From IMG/VR virus record IMGVR_UViG_3300042471_000954, positions 1 through 54,623 of that record: a stretch of 54,623 nucleotides of DNA. The stretch is one strand, 5' to 3'. Each line of letters begins with the position of its first letter. The first letter of the stretch is position 1. The notes beneath the pieces were generated by a model, which was not told where the DNA came from, did not search any database, and was given only the letters and a program-made list of their open reading frames with translations. This DNA is from a virus. Positions 31,766 through 37,842 of this stretch are shown here, piece after piece. The position numbers and the translations under genes are program-made.

Positions 31766-32240
31766 GACTTTCCTCCTGCACGGTTTGCACGGTTCCCGGC
31801 GTGTGGCACCCCACCCCCCCGGCCTGGGGCACCGGGTCTGGCTTGCCTTTGCCTAGCTCAGACTGGGCATAAGTACTAAAACCAGCCAGTTCCCAATCTT
31901 CAGGATTCACGTTAGCTGCGTAATTCAAAGCATAGTCAGTTCCAACCGATCTAACAATTTCCTTCCAAACAACACCGTCGCCATGGTCTTTTACCACGGC
32001 TAACGCTGCGCAGATGCCGCCCATAAAGCCATTATCCCATGTACTCACCGCCACCGGCACCACCGCCGGGGCGGGCGCGGGCTGGGCCAGAGCGGACTTG
32101 AGCCGTTGCCTAATGTCCTGCCAAGCATCAAAAGCAGCATTATCCCGGTCATAAGGGTTTAAGCCAGAAAAGTTATAGCGACCTTCCCCATGGTGGAATG
32201 CCAAAACTTCGGCACACAGCTCACGAAAAGTGTCAGTCAT
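31758..32240 (-). CDS. Hypothetical protein, 160 aa
   Basis: N-terminus MTDTFRELCAEVLAFHHGEG is a relative of the moron protein 19036-19587 (MTDFRALCAEL). Then FDAWQDIRQRLKSALAQPAP and a C-terminal half rich in Asp/Trp. Ends with the duplicated GVGCHTPGTVQTVQEE tail. A mosaic built from pieces shared with other genes in this window. Confidence 0.6.
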   Translation of the reverse strand: MTDTFRELCAEVLAFHHGEGRYNFSGLNPYDRDNAAFDAWQDIRQRLKSALAQPAPAPAVVPVAVSTWDNGFMGGICAALAVVKDHGDGVVWKEIVRSVGTDYALNYAANVNPEDWELAGFSTYAQSELGKGKPDPVPQAGGVGCHTPGTVQTVQEESHG

Positions 32241-32559
32241 TTTTCAAATCCTCGGTTGTGATAGCGGAGAACTGCTGGAGTAGGACGGCGGCGCGGAGGG
32301 CGGCGGCAATGGCTGAGCGGTCGCCAGGCTGCTTCCAGAAGGCATCCAGCACCTTCTGCGTGGCGGGGGAAGGGGGGGTAGGATCCGCAGCGACGGAGGC
32401 CGGCTCCCTGCTCTGCACAGCCGGTCCATCTGTCGCCCAGGGCAGGCCCGATTGCGGCGCCGGGATCGGTCGCCAGGGGCCGTTCTGGTGGTCGGCGCCC
32501 TGCCATTCATCACCGCGCTGGCGGACGTAACGGGGGAGGTCGGGAAGACATTCGCTCAT
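32233..32559 (-). CDS. Hypothetical protein, 108 aa
   Basis: MSECLPDLPRYVRQRGDEWQ, a Pro-rich middle, then TPPSPATQKVLDAFWKQPGD and IAAALRAAVLLQQF. The C-terminal words match the SPA-Q-V-DA...IAAALRAA family also at 31169. Overlaps both neighbours by 4-8 bp. Confidence 0.6.
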   Translation of the reverse strand: MSECLPDLPRYVRQRGDEWQGADHQNGPWRPIPAPQSGLPWATDGPAVQSREPASVAADPTPPSPATQKVLDAFWKQPGDRSAIAAALRAAVLLQQFSAITTEDLKND

Positions 32560-32771
32560 TGTTTTTGTCGCCAGTAAGGGCAGTGGTCGTTCAGTTCCTC
32601 GCGGCGATTTATATAACCACCACAAAGGTAAGGTTGCGAAGACCAGTAAAATGCCTTCGGTAATTGTGGTAATTCAATCTTTTTGCCGCACCTGCCTTCG
32701 CCGCTTGGATGAAGGCTGCCGGACTTCGTGCGTTGCCAGTTGGCATGAGCGCATTCGGTGCAGTTTTTCAT
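32556..32771 (-). CDS. Cys-rich phage protein (HPSGEGRC family), 71 aa
   Basis: MKNCTECAHANWQRTKSGSL, then HPSGEGRCGKKIELP and YINRREELNDHCPYW. This CT.C.hAdW.rT..G.lHPSG.GRC pattern is common in small phage proteins and probably binds zinc through five Cys. Function unknown. ATG 32771 overlaps the upstream stop. Confidence 0.7.
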   Translation of the reverse strand: MKNCTECAHANWQRTKSGSLHPSGEGRCGKKIELPQLPKAFYWSSQPYLCGGYINRREELNDHCPYWRQKQ

Positions 32772-33292
32772 GCCTCCCCCTCCCCGGCATGGGGCAGCGG
32801 AATGGCGCGGGCGGGCTGGGCGTCTGGGGGGTATCCCGATGTGCGGATCCCGTGTTGCTGCATCACCGGGCGGATAATCGCCAGGGCCTCGGCGCATCGC
32901 TGCTCTGCCCACTTGAATGTGTTCGGGGCTGCGTTGGTTTCTTCCCCCTCGGCAATGTCTGATAGGGCAGATTCCGCACTGATCAGCGCATCACTCAGCG
33001 CGGCCGGCGGGGCGGCGCCGTGCTGGCGGCCGAGGTCGTAGACAGCGCGGAGAGCAGGCCCAAAGCCGTGCCCTGGAGGGTTGTTGTAGGCGTTGCACAG
33101 CTCTTGGTCTGTGGCCACCGGGGCGGCCTCGGGGGTGGAGGGAACCAGCTCAACTGCACCGGGGATCGGCCGTGCCTCCAGCGCCTCCACCCGCTCCAGC
33201 AGGTGCAGGAGTAACCGGTCATAGGTGTTGCCATCATCAGCAGCGCACTGGCGCAGCCAGGCGAGGTCTTCAGGCTGTAGTGAGTTGCTCAT
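32768..33292 (-). CDS. Hypothetical protein, 174 aa
   Basis: Helical: MSNSLQPEDLAWLRQCAADD, LLLHLLERVEALEARPIPG, and LCNAYNNPPGHGFGPALRAV, the last recalling the YN.P.......R.vyd words of phage early proteins. Ends at LPHAGEGEA. ATGA overlap with 33289-33456. Role unknown. Confidence 0.6.
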   Translation of the reverse strand: MSNSLQPEDLAWLRQCAADDGNTYDRLLLHLLERVEALEARPIPGAVELVPSTPEAAPVATDQELCNAYNNPPGHGFGPALRAVYDLGRQHGAAPPAALSDALISAESALSDIAEGEETNAAPNTFKWAEQRCAEALAIIRPVMQQHGIRTSGYPPDAQPARAIPLPHAGEGEA

Positions 33293-33456
33293 CCCTTCAC
33301 CTCCAAGGGCAGGATTCGCACTTCCATTCCCTCGGCCAACAGTGCTTCGGTGCGCGTTGACGCTTCGGTGAACAGTTCAAAGCGCTCTGTGCCGACGAGT
33401 GCGCGGCGGCCTGGGCCGGGCGTGCGTTTGATGTACCAGCTGATCTGGAAGGTCAT
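33289..33456 (-). CDS. Small protein, 55 aa
   Basis: MTFQISWYIKRTPGPGRRAL, VGTERFELFTEASTRTEALL, ending AEGMEVRILPLEVKG: a beta-alpha-beta pattern. Both ends overlap neighbours as ATGA, strong support for a real gene. Family unknown; similar small proteins at 34026 and 35203 share the MTF--SY/MAQPKRFEIRL strand start. Confidence 0.65.
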   Translation of the reverse strand: MTFQISWYIKRTPGPGRRALVGTERFELFTEASTRTEALLAEGMEVRILPLEVKG

Positions 33457-33794
33457 CGAAGGGGATCCTCAAAGGGGGTGTCGTAGGTGATCACTGACGG
33501 GTCGGCAGGCTTTGCCGGTTGGTCGTCGGTGGGCAGCACCGGGATCCCGGCAGGCAGGGGCATTGCGATTGCGCCTGCATTGCGTGCCAGGAACTCGGCG
33601 AAAAGTTCGTCATCGCTGAGAGGCTGAGCCCATTCGCCGCACCAGTCGTGAGGCATCACCAGTGGCCACTGAGCCCAGGCCGTGTCTTGCGCTGGCCTGG
33701 GGGCGTAGCGATTGCAGGTGTCAGGCTCATCATCTTTCCCGACGTAGAACCGGCAGTTAGCGCAGCAGGGCGCTAGGCCATTCGCTTCGCTCAT
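33453..33794 (-). CDS. Cys-rich phage protein (CRFY...WCGEW), 113 aa
   Basis: CCANCRFYVGKDDEPDTCNR, then WPLVMPHDWCGEWAQP. This C--C-fy......C-ry.P.......WP.V..-dWCGEw pattern is a common zinc-type phage/prophage protein. C-terminal half is Pro-rich. No known activity. ATGA overlaps at both ends. Confidence 0.7.
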   Translation of the reverse strand: MSEANGLAPCCANCRFYVGKDDEPDTCNRYAPRPAQDTAWAQWPLVMPHDWCGEWAQPLSDDELFAEFLARNAGAIAMPLPAGIPVLPTDDQPAKPADPSVITYDTPFEDPLR

Positions 33795-33964
33795 CGGGCC
33801 CTCGGTGCTACGTGGCGTTCGTGCAGCAACTGCTGATGTGCGTCCCGCAGGGCTAGAGCCTGACCAAGGATGACGGCTCCCAGTAACAGCAGGATGACCA
33901 GGATGATTGGCCCTACTCGGCGATCGGAGGCTTCACTGCGGCGGCGGCGCTCGGCCTGGAGCAC
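33791..33964 (-). CDS. Small membrane protein, 57 aa, GTG start
   Basis: GTG 33964 is preceded by AGAGGAG. Basic N-terminus (LQAERRRRSEASDRR), one strong membrane segment VGPIILVILLLLGAVILGQA, then a polar tail. The frame stays open upstream but lacks another good start. It overlaps the 33913-34029 gene in a different frame. Confidence 0.5.
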   Translation of the reverse strand: MLQAERRRRSEASDRRVGPIILVILLLLGAVILGQALALRDAHQQLLHERHVAPRAR

Positions 33965-34029
33965 CTCCTCTGCGCGATCAGCAGCACTAGCAGTGCGGCG
34001 ATTAGGAACCGTGGGAAGGGACGGCTCAA
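33913..34029 (-). CDS. Possible nested small membrane protein, 38 aa, TTG start
   Basis: TTG 34029 overlaps the stop of 34026-34229 (TTGA). Reads MSRPFPRFLIAALLVLLIAQ then RRCSRPSAAAAVKPP: one membrane helix, a Cys, and a Pro/Ala tail. Nested with 33791-33964 in another frame. An Rz1-like reading is tempting but there is no proper lipobox, so confidence is low. Confidence 0.3.
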   Translation of the reverse strand: MSRPFPRFLIAALLVLLIAQRRCSRPSAAAAVKPPIAE

Positions 34030-34229
34030 ACGAGCACCTCGCAGGGGATGGGGTCACAACGAAGGACAACGGTGCCGGGGTGCTGGGCCTCAAAAGCTTG
34101 TTTGGCGTCGCGGGCGCTCCAGCCGTGAGGCGTGACCCATTCGATGTGCTGGGTGTCGCCGGACTGGAAGATGCTGGGGAGGATGGTATTTGCACGGGTC
34201 GAGCGGTGGTAGGTGATCGAGAAGGTCAT
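34026..34229 (-). CDS. Small protein, 67 aa
   Basis: MTFSITYHRSTRANTILPSI, FQSGDTQHIEWVTPHGWSAR, DAKQAFEAQHPGTVVLRC. Beta strands plus one helix, similar in outline to 33289-33456. Start ATG 34229. No known family. Confidence 0.55.
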   Translation of the reverse strand: MTFSITYHRSTRANTILPSIFQSGDTQHIEWVTPHGWSARDAKQAFEAQHPGTVVLRCDPIPCEVLV

Positions 34230-34435
34230 GGATGGTGATAAAAGGGTTCGGGGTCTAACAGGCGCTGCGCTTGCTGCCGTTCTCTTTGGGCATGAAGACC
34301 CTGGAATCAACGGCAGACCTCGACTGGTCCCGATACAGGCGAGAGGCCATGTGTTCCACCGCTTAACCCGAGCAGTGGATGGCATCACCAGGGAGCGCAG
34401 GTACTCCGGCAACTCACCGGGCCATGCCCCGAGGA
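34230..34435. other. 206 bp without a confident gene
   Basis: Frames are open on both strands but without conserved motif or good start. One minus-strand candidate reads MASRLYRDQSRSAVDSRV (31 aa) and is left unassigned. Confidence 0.4.
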
Positions 34436-34699
34436 TCAGAGCAGTTCCTTACCGGTGAAGGAGGGGAAGGCCGGCAGGTAGCACGCGGGGGGCAGCGGTG
34501 GAGTTGATGCGTTTGTGAGGAGATAGCTGATGCTGTGGAGTCGCCTGCGCCAATTCGTGACGGCCAGGGCGTCTACCGGTTGACCGTCTTCGCGGGAATT
34601 GTCCTCTAAAGAGCGGGCAGCCGATTCAGCATCGGCCAGCAGCTGATCCAGGGCGGTAGCTGCCGGCTGCTGGCGGGGGGTGTGGGTGATCGTGGGCAT
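34436..34699 (-). CDS. Hypothetical protein, 87 aa
   Basis: MPTITHTPRQQPAATALDQL, then LADAESAARSLEDNSREDGQ and WRRRLHSISYLLTNAS: helical, Ala/Asp-rich. Directly downstream of the 34717-34740 motif. Unknown role. Confidence 0.5.
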   Translation of the reverse strand: MPTITHTPRQQPAATALDQLLADAESAARSLEDNSREDGQPVDALAVTNWRRRLHSISYLLTNASTPPLPPACYLPAFPSFTGKELL

Positions 34700-34716
34700 C
34701 GGGAACGAAGCGGTGT

Positions 34717-34740
34717 GGTTTGGGAAGCGCAGCGGTTAGG
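34717..34740. promoter_or_regulatory. Operator-like motif copy
   Basis: GGTTTGGGAAGCGCAGCGGT with TAGG following; compare 46985-47006 (TTTGGGAACCGCAACGGCTA) and 40402-40421 (TGAAACCGCAACGGCTTAGG). It lies between the minus genes 34436-34699 and 34736-35032. Confidence 0.6.
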
Positions 34741-35032
34741 CGTACGCGAAAGCCAGGCTGTTGCGCTCGTTGATGGTGGGCGACTGCCAGCCTTCAGGCT
34801 CAGCGTCGTAGTCCTCGGCTGGCAGGGGCAGGAGAACGGTGAGGCTGTAGGGGGTGCCGATCTGGTCGTAGGTGGCCAGGGTGGTGGCTAGTTCTTCGGC
34901 GCTGGTGTAGTCGTCGTTGTGGCCGTTCTGGAAATAGAACCAGAGGGCCACATCATCCGACTTCTCAACCTCAACGGTGCAGAGGGGGTGGTCCCCGATG
35001 ATGAGCAGGGCATCGGCAAGGGCTTCAGACAT
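34736..35032 (-). CDS. Hypothetical acidic protein, 98 aa
   Basis: MSEALADALLIIGDHPLCTV, then DDVALWFYFQNGHNDDYTSA and ELATTLATYDQIG. Small alpha/beta protein, acidic. ATG 35032 follows CACCACCACCAACC, an SD-less leader, with a -10 box at 35080-35085. Family not known. Confidence 0.6.
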   Translation of the reverse strand: MSEALADALLIIGDHPLCTVEVEKSDDVALWFYFQNGHNDDYTSAEELATTLATYDQIGTPYSLTVLLPLPAEDYDAEPEGWQSPTINERNSLAFAYA

Positions 35033-35079
35033 GGGCGGTCGGGTTGGTGGTGGTGCCGGGTCTTTGCCCCGGTCCACAA

Positions 35080-35110
35080 ATCATAAGCCGTAAAGCCCGC
35101 TTTCGTAAAG
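35080..35110 (-). promoter_or_regulatory. Promoter with TATGAT and CGGCTTA half-site
   Basis: Minus strand reads GGGCTTTACGGCTTATGATT; TATGAT is 35085 to 35080. A second GGGCTTTACG lies 16 bp upstream, giving the direct-repeat layout of 22884-22914. A CCGGGGCAAAGACCCGG hairpin (35070-35054) and a CACCACCACC leader follow toward ATG 35032. Confidence 0.65.
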
Positions 35111-35202
35111 CCCTGCCGTCGTTGCGTTTCAGAAACCGTAACAACTGCGCCAAGAGGAAAGCCCCGGCGGTTGCCAGGGCCAGAGATCAGGGCAAGCTGC
35201 AG

Positions 35203-35394
35203 CTAAACCGGCGAAACGGTGAAGTCCCACGATGCTTTGTCGTCTGTGCAGCAGCGGAAGCCCTGGTCGAGCATGGGGGCCACTCGACTGCGCAGATACT
35301 CGGCGGTTTGCACGGCAACGTCGTCTGTGCATAAAGCCTGATCCCCCTCAAGGAAGATGGTGAGCCTGATCTCGAAGCGTTTGGGTTGGGCCAT
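35203..35394 (-). CDS. Small protein, 63 aa
   Basis: MAQPKRFEIRLTIFLEGDQA, then LCTDDVAVQTAEYLRSRVAP. Beta strand, helix, strand pattern. ATG 35394 chosen after the hairpin element at 35425-35460. No known family. Confidence 0.6.
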   Translation of the reverse strand: MAQPKRFEIRLTIFLEGDQALCTDDVAVQTAEYLRSRVAPMLDQGFRCCTDDKASWDFTVSPV

Positions 35395-35424
35395 GAATGG
35401 TAAGGAGCGTGGTTTGATGCGGAA

Positions 35425-35460
35425 GTGCCGGGATAGGCTCCCGGCGGGCCAGGGATCAGG
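35425..35460 (-). repeat. Conserved intergenic hairpin, copy 1
   Basis: Minus strand GGCCCGCCGGGAGCCTATCC then CGGCAC: stem GCCGGGA/TCCCGGC with loop GCCTA. It starts within a few bases of the stop of 35456-36076 and lies in the leader of 35203-35394. Three relatives occur at 43009, 44084 and 45643. Confidence 0.7.
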
Positions 35461-36076
35461 CGGAGAGGGCCACTTCATATCGGGGGCTGGCCCCGAGCCT
35501 GAGGGTGCGTGAGCGGTGGCGCGTCAGGCCAGCCATCAGGGTGGCGGCTACGGCCTGCTCCCAGCACGCGAGGGCTTCCTCGTCTGATGCGGCGTGGATC
35601 ACGATGCGGGGGGAGGTGTCAAGGAATCCTTGACGGTTGGCGACGGGCCGGCGGTGGTTGGTGGTGAGCGGTGAAGCGGGTGGAGCTGGCTGGAACTGCT
35701 CCAGGAACCAGCCATCCATCCAAACGGCAAAGGAGGGTGAGATCCACCTGGCGAGGTCCACCGCCATGCGGGGATGGATCCAGGTGCCCCGCAGGTGGTT
35801 GGGGCCGTTGCCGATGGAGACCTTCAATAGGTCCGTCGGAATTCCGACTGACCCCGAGAGGGCCTGCAGGTACTCGCTTGTGCGGCCATTGGCCAGGTAG
35901 TGAGGCAGGTGCTTGCCATTGGCCTTGCACATCGCCGTGGCGTTCACGTACCCGTCCACCTGGCGGCGTTGGATAGCGTGGCCGTTCCACTCGCGGGCCT
36001 CGATCTGGGTCGGTGCCTGTTGCGCGGGCAGGAGGGCGAGAGGCTCGCCACAGCATTCGCAGGTTGCGCGTTGCAT
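35456..36076 (-). CDS. KilA-N domain protein, 206 aa
   Basis: QRRQVDGYVNATAMCKANGK, HLPHYLANGRTSEYLQALSG, then GTWIHPRMAVDLARWISPSF, AVWMDGWFLEQF match the KilA-N DNA-binding domain (dGYvNaT.mcka.gK....y..n..T.eyl..ls......gtWvHP.lA..lArWiSp.Fav.v..w). A CxxC pair (CECCGEPL) opens the protein. KilA-N proteins are phage DNA-binding regulators. The C-terminal 60 residues are unclassified. Confidence 0.88.
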   Translation of the reverse strand: MQRATCECCGEPLALLPAQQAPTQIEAREWNGHAIQRRQVDGYVNATAMCKANGKHLPHYLANGRTSEYLQALSGSVGIPTDLLKVSIGNGPNHLRGTWIHPRMAVDLARWISPSFAVWMDGWFLEQFQPAPPASPLTTNHRRPVANRQGFLDTSPRIVIHAASDEEALACWEQAVAATLMAGLTRHRSRTLRLGASPRYEVALSA

Positions 36077-36079
36077 GGC

Positions 36080-36268
36080 TCAGGCCTCCACAAAGTTGAA
36101 GGTGAGGGCAGCAAACTCGGGGGAGGTGCTGCGCAGCTCTGCGACGGCGGCGCGGGCCTCGGCCTCAGTCTCAAAGTCGTTGGGGTAGCCCAGCTCCCAC
36201 AACGCACGGTCAACAGCTGACGCGAAAGGAGACCCGCCAGGGAAGGCGGGCATAGCCAGGGTTTTCAT
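36080..36268 (-). CDS. Small protein, 62 aa
   Basis: MKTLAMPAFPGGSPFASAVD, RALWELGYPNDFETEAEARA. ATG 36268 lies about 50 bp after a TATGAT box (36315-36320). No family. Followed closely by the KilA-N gene, likely one transcript. Confidence 0.55.
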   Translation of the reverse strand: MKTLAMPAFPGGSPFASAVDRALWELGYPNDFETEAEARAAVAELRSTSPEFAALTFNFVEA

Positions 36269-36314
36269 GGATAGCTTGACTAGGGGGCACTCGACACTGC
36301 TGCCGAGCACTTAG

Positions 36315-36320
36315 ATCATA
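36315..36320 (-). promoter_or_regulatory. -10 box TATGAT
   Basis: Minus strand CATTGGGCTATGATCTAAGT. Upstream are two hairpins (36329-36360 and 36364-36390) that would end the previous transcript. No clear -35. Confidence 0.5.
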
Positions 36321-36328
36321 GCCCAATG

Positions 36329-36360
36329 GGAGAGGGCCAGCCACAGGGCCAGCCCTCTCC
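36329..36360 (-). terminator. Hairpin, possible terminator
   Basis: GGAGAGGGC (36329-36337) pairs with GCCCTCTCC (36352-36360), 9 bp, loop 14. A second stem TGAAACCG/CGGTTTCA spans 36364-36390. No T-run follows either, so termination efficiency is uncertain. Confidence 0.45.
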
Positions 36361-36472
36361 GGTTGAAACCGGGCCTCCAGTACGGTTTCAGAGCAGGCCC
36401 CTAGAAACCCGCTCACCGCGTCCGCCCTTACAGGTAGGACCGACCCGGCAGCGTCAGGCTACCGGTGCTCGC

Positions 36473-36964
36473 TCATGCGCTGGCCTCCCGTGGCAGCTCC
36501 AGCCCCAGCCGCTCCAGGGCCTCCACCACATCAGCCAGCGAGGTCACACCGAACCGCTTGATCCGCAGCAGATCCGCAGGGGTCAGGTTCAACAGGTGGT
36601 CTACCGTGCTCACCCCTGCCCGCTTGAGGGTGTTGTAGGCGCGGACGGTGCGGAGGTCTAACCGCTCGATCGGCACCGATGCCACGGTGGGCTCCGGGGC
36701 TGGCTGGGTGCTTTCCTGCACCTTGGCGGCAATCAATGCCTCCAACCGAGCCTCAACCTGATCTAGCCGGGCAGCCGTGCTAAGCGGTGCTGGTTCTGCA
36801 GCCACAAGGGATAGGTGTTCGCCCGTCCAGACTTTTTCCTGGGTGGTGAACCGGAACCCGCAGGCTTTGCAGACGCAGCGGCGCCGCTTGGCCTGTGCCT
36901 TGGGTTGATAGCGGGACTCAATGACCCGGTGGCCAATGGCTCCGCATTCGGGACAGGGGATCAT
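36473..36964 (-). CDS. NrdR-type zinc ribbon fused to RNA polymerase alpha-CTD-like domain, 163 aa
   Basis: Residues 1-44: CPECG, RVIESR, RRRCVCKACGFRFTTQE, the NrdR zinc ribbon (C4, C7, C32, C35; compare VIDSR and RRR.C..C..RFTT.E), but no ATP-cone follows. Residues 98-158: PIERLDLRTVRAYNTLKRAG, STVDHLLNLTPADLLRIKRF and GVTSLADVVEALERLGLELP, aligning with RpoA C-terminal domains (LdL-VRayN-LKraGI-tv-dLL--t--DLL-ikNfG-kSl-ev---L---GL-L). R108, N111, G139 and S142 sit where E. coli R265, N268, G296 and S299 contact DNA. Middle is a Pro/Ala linker. Likely a transcription modifier working with host RNA polymerase. Confidence 0.82.
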   Translation of the reverse strand: MIPCPECGAIGHRVIESRYQPKAQAKRRRCVCKACGFRFTTQEKVWTGEHLSLVAAEPAPLSTAARLDQVEARLEALIAAKVQESTQPAPEPTVASVPIERLDLRTVRAYNTLKRAGVSTVDHLLNLTPADLLRIKRFGVTSLADVVEALERLGLELPREASA

Positions 36965-37842
36965 GCCGCCACCCCTGAATCAAACAACGAAGCAGACTGG
37001 CCCTCCGCCTGCTCCAGGAATCGGGCAGCCTGGCGGGCGTACTCGGGCTTCAGTTCAACACCGATATAGCGCCGTCCCATCTTCACGGCCTGATAGCCGG
37101 TGCTGCCGATCCCGTTGAACGGATCCATCACCAAATCGCCAGGGTTGCTGTAGAGGGTCAGGCAGCGTTCAATCACATCCAACTGCAACGGGCAGATGTG
37201 TCGTTCATCTTCCTGTCCCTTGGCCATGCGACCGTTTAGCACCTTGGTCTGATTAACCTGCATCCAAACAGGCGAGGCCAGCTCCTGCCACATGCCCACA
37301 GGCAAATCTTCTGGATCGTGGGTGACTGGATCGGGGTTCTCCTGGTCCTTTCGGAAGAACAGCATGTAGTCAGGCATTCCCACTCGACTACGTGTGCTGT
37401 CTTTCTTTAGTTGCTTGTAAAGCAGGCCTAAGGCTTTGGTCCGCTGCATCTCAATCACAGGATCTTTCCAGATTGTGCAGCGAGCGTGGTAGACCCATCC
37501 GGCGTCCTGGTGAGCACGAACAAGGTCGCCTCCAAAGTCATGCAAACCGATGAATCCATCTTTGCTCTTGCGAGCTGGCAGGTCTGAACAATGCACGCAG
37601 GCAACGCGGCCAGGCTTAAGCACTCGATACAGAGCTTCCGTAAAATAGGCGTAATGCTCCATGAACTCTTCATGGCTGCCGCAGTTACCCATGTCCCGCT
37701 CAGAATCTGAGTAAACAAACAAATCAGAGAATGGCGGCGAGAAGATAGCAAGATCAATGATGCCGTCTGGCATTCCGTTCATTACTTCAATGCAGTCGGC
37801 CAGATAAACTGCCCAGCTGTGGCCTTGATAGTCAGGTTTCAT
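36961..37842 (-). CDS. DNA N6-adenine/N4-cytosine methyltransferase, 293 aa
   Basis: ATG 37842 overlaps the helicase stop. Motif IV IFSPPFSDLF (about residue 32) comes first and motif I DPFNGIGSTGYQAVKMGRRY near residue 240, the beta-class order. ADCIEVMNGMPDG precedes. It methylates phage DNA, often to avoid restriction. Paired with an SNF2 helicase as in many phages. The reading frame is also open for 59 codons upstream, inside the helicase gene, but the overlap start is favoured. Confidence 0.9.
   Translation of the reverse strand: MKPDYQGHSWAVYLADCIEVMNGMPDGIIDLAIFSPPFSDLFVYSDSERDMGNCGSHEEFMEHYAYFTEALYRVLKPGRVACVHCSDLPARKSKDGFIGLHDFGGDLVRAHQDAGWVYHARCTIWKDPVIEMQRTKALGLLYKQLKKDSTRSRVGMPDYMLFFRKDQENPDPVTHDPEDLPVGMWQELASPVWMQVNQTKVLNGRMAKGQEDERHICPLQLDVIERCLTLYSNPGDLVMDPFNGIGSTGYQAVKMGRRYIGVELKPEYARQAARFLEQAEGQSASLFDSGVAA

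Noticed and set aside
33791-34195. 134-residue reading of the small membrane protein
   Set aside because: The first half overlaps 34026-34229 out of frame and is low-complexity Ser/Pro; the GTG start at 33964 is preferred.
34213-34458. Plus-strand frame of 81 codons
   Set aside because: No leader, crosses the ends of two minus genes, no motif; composition is that of a shadow frame.
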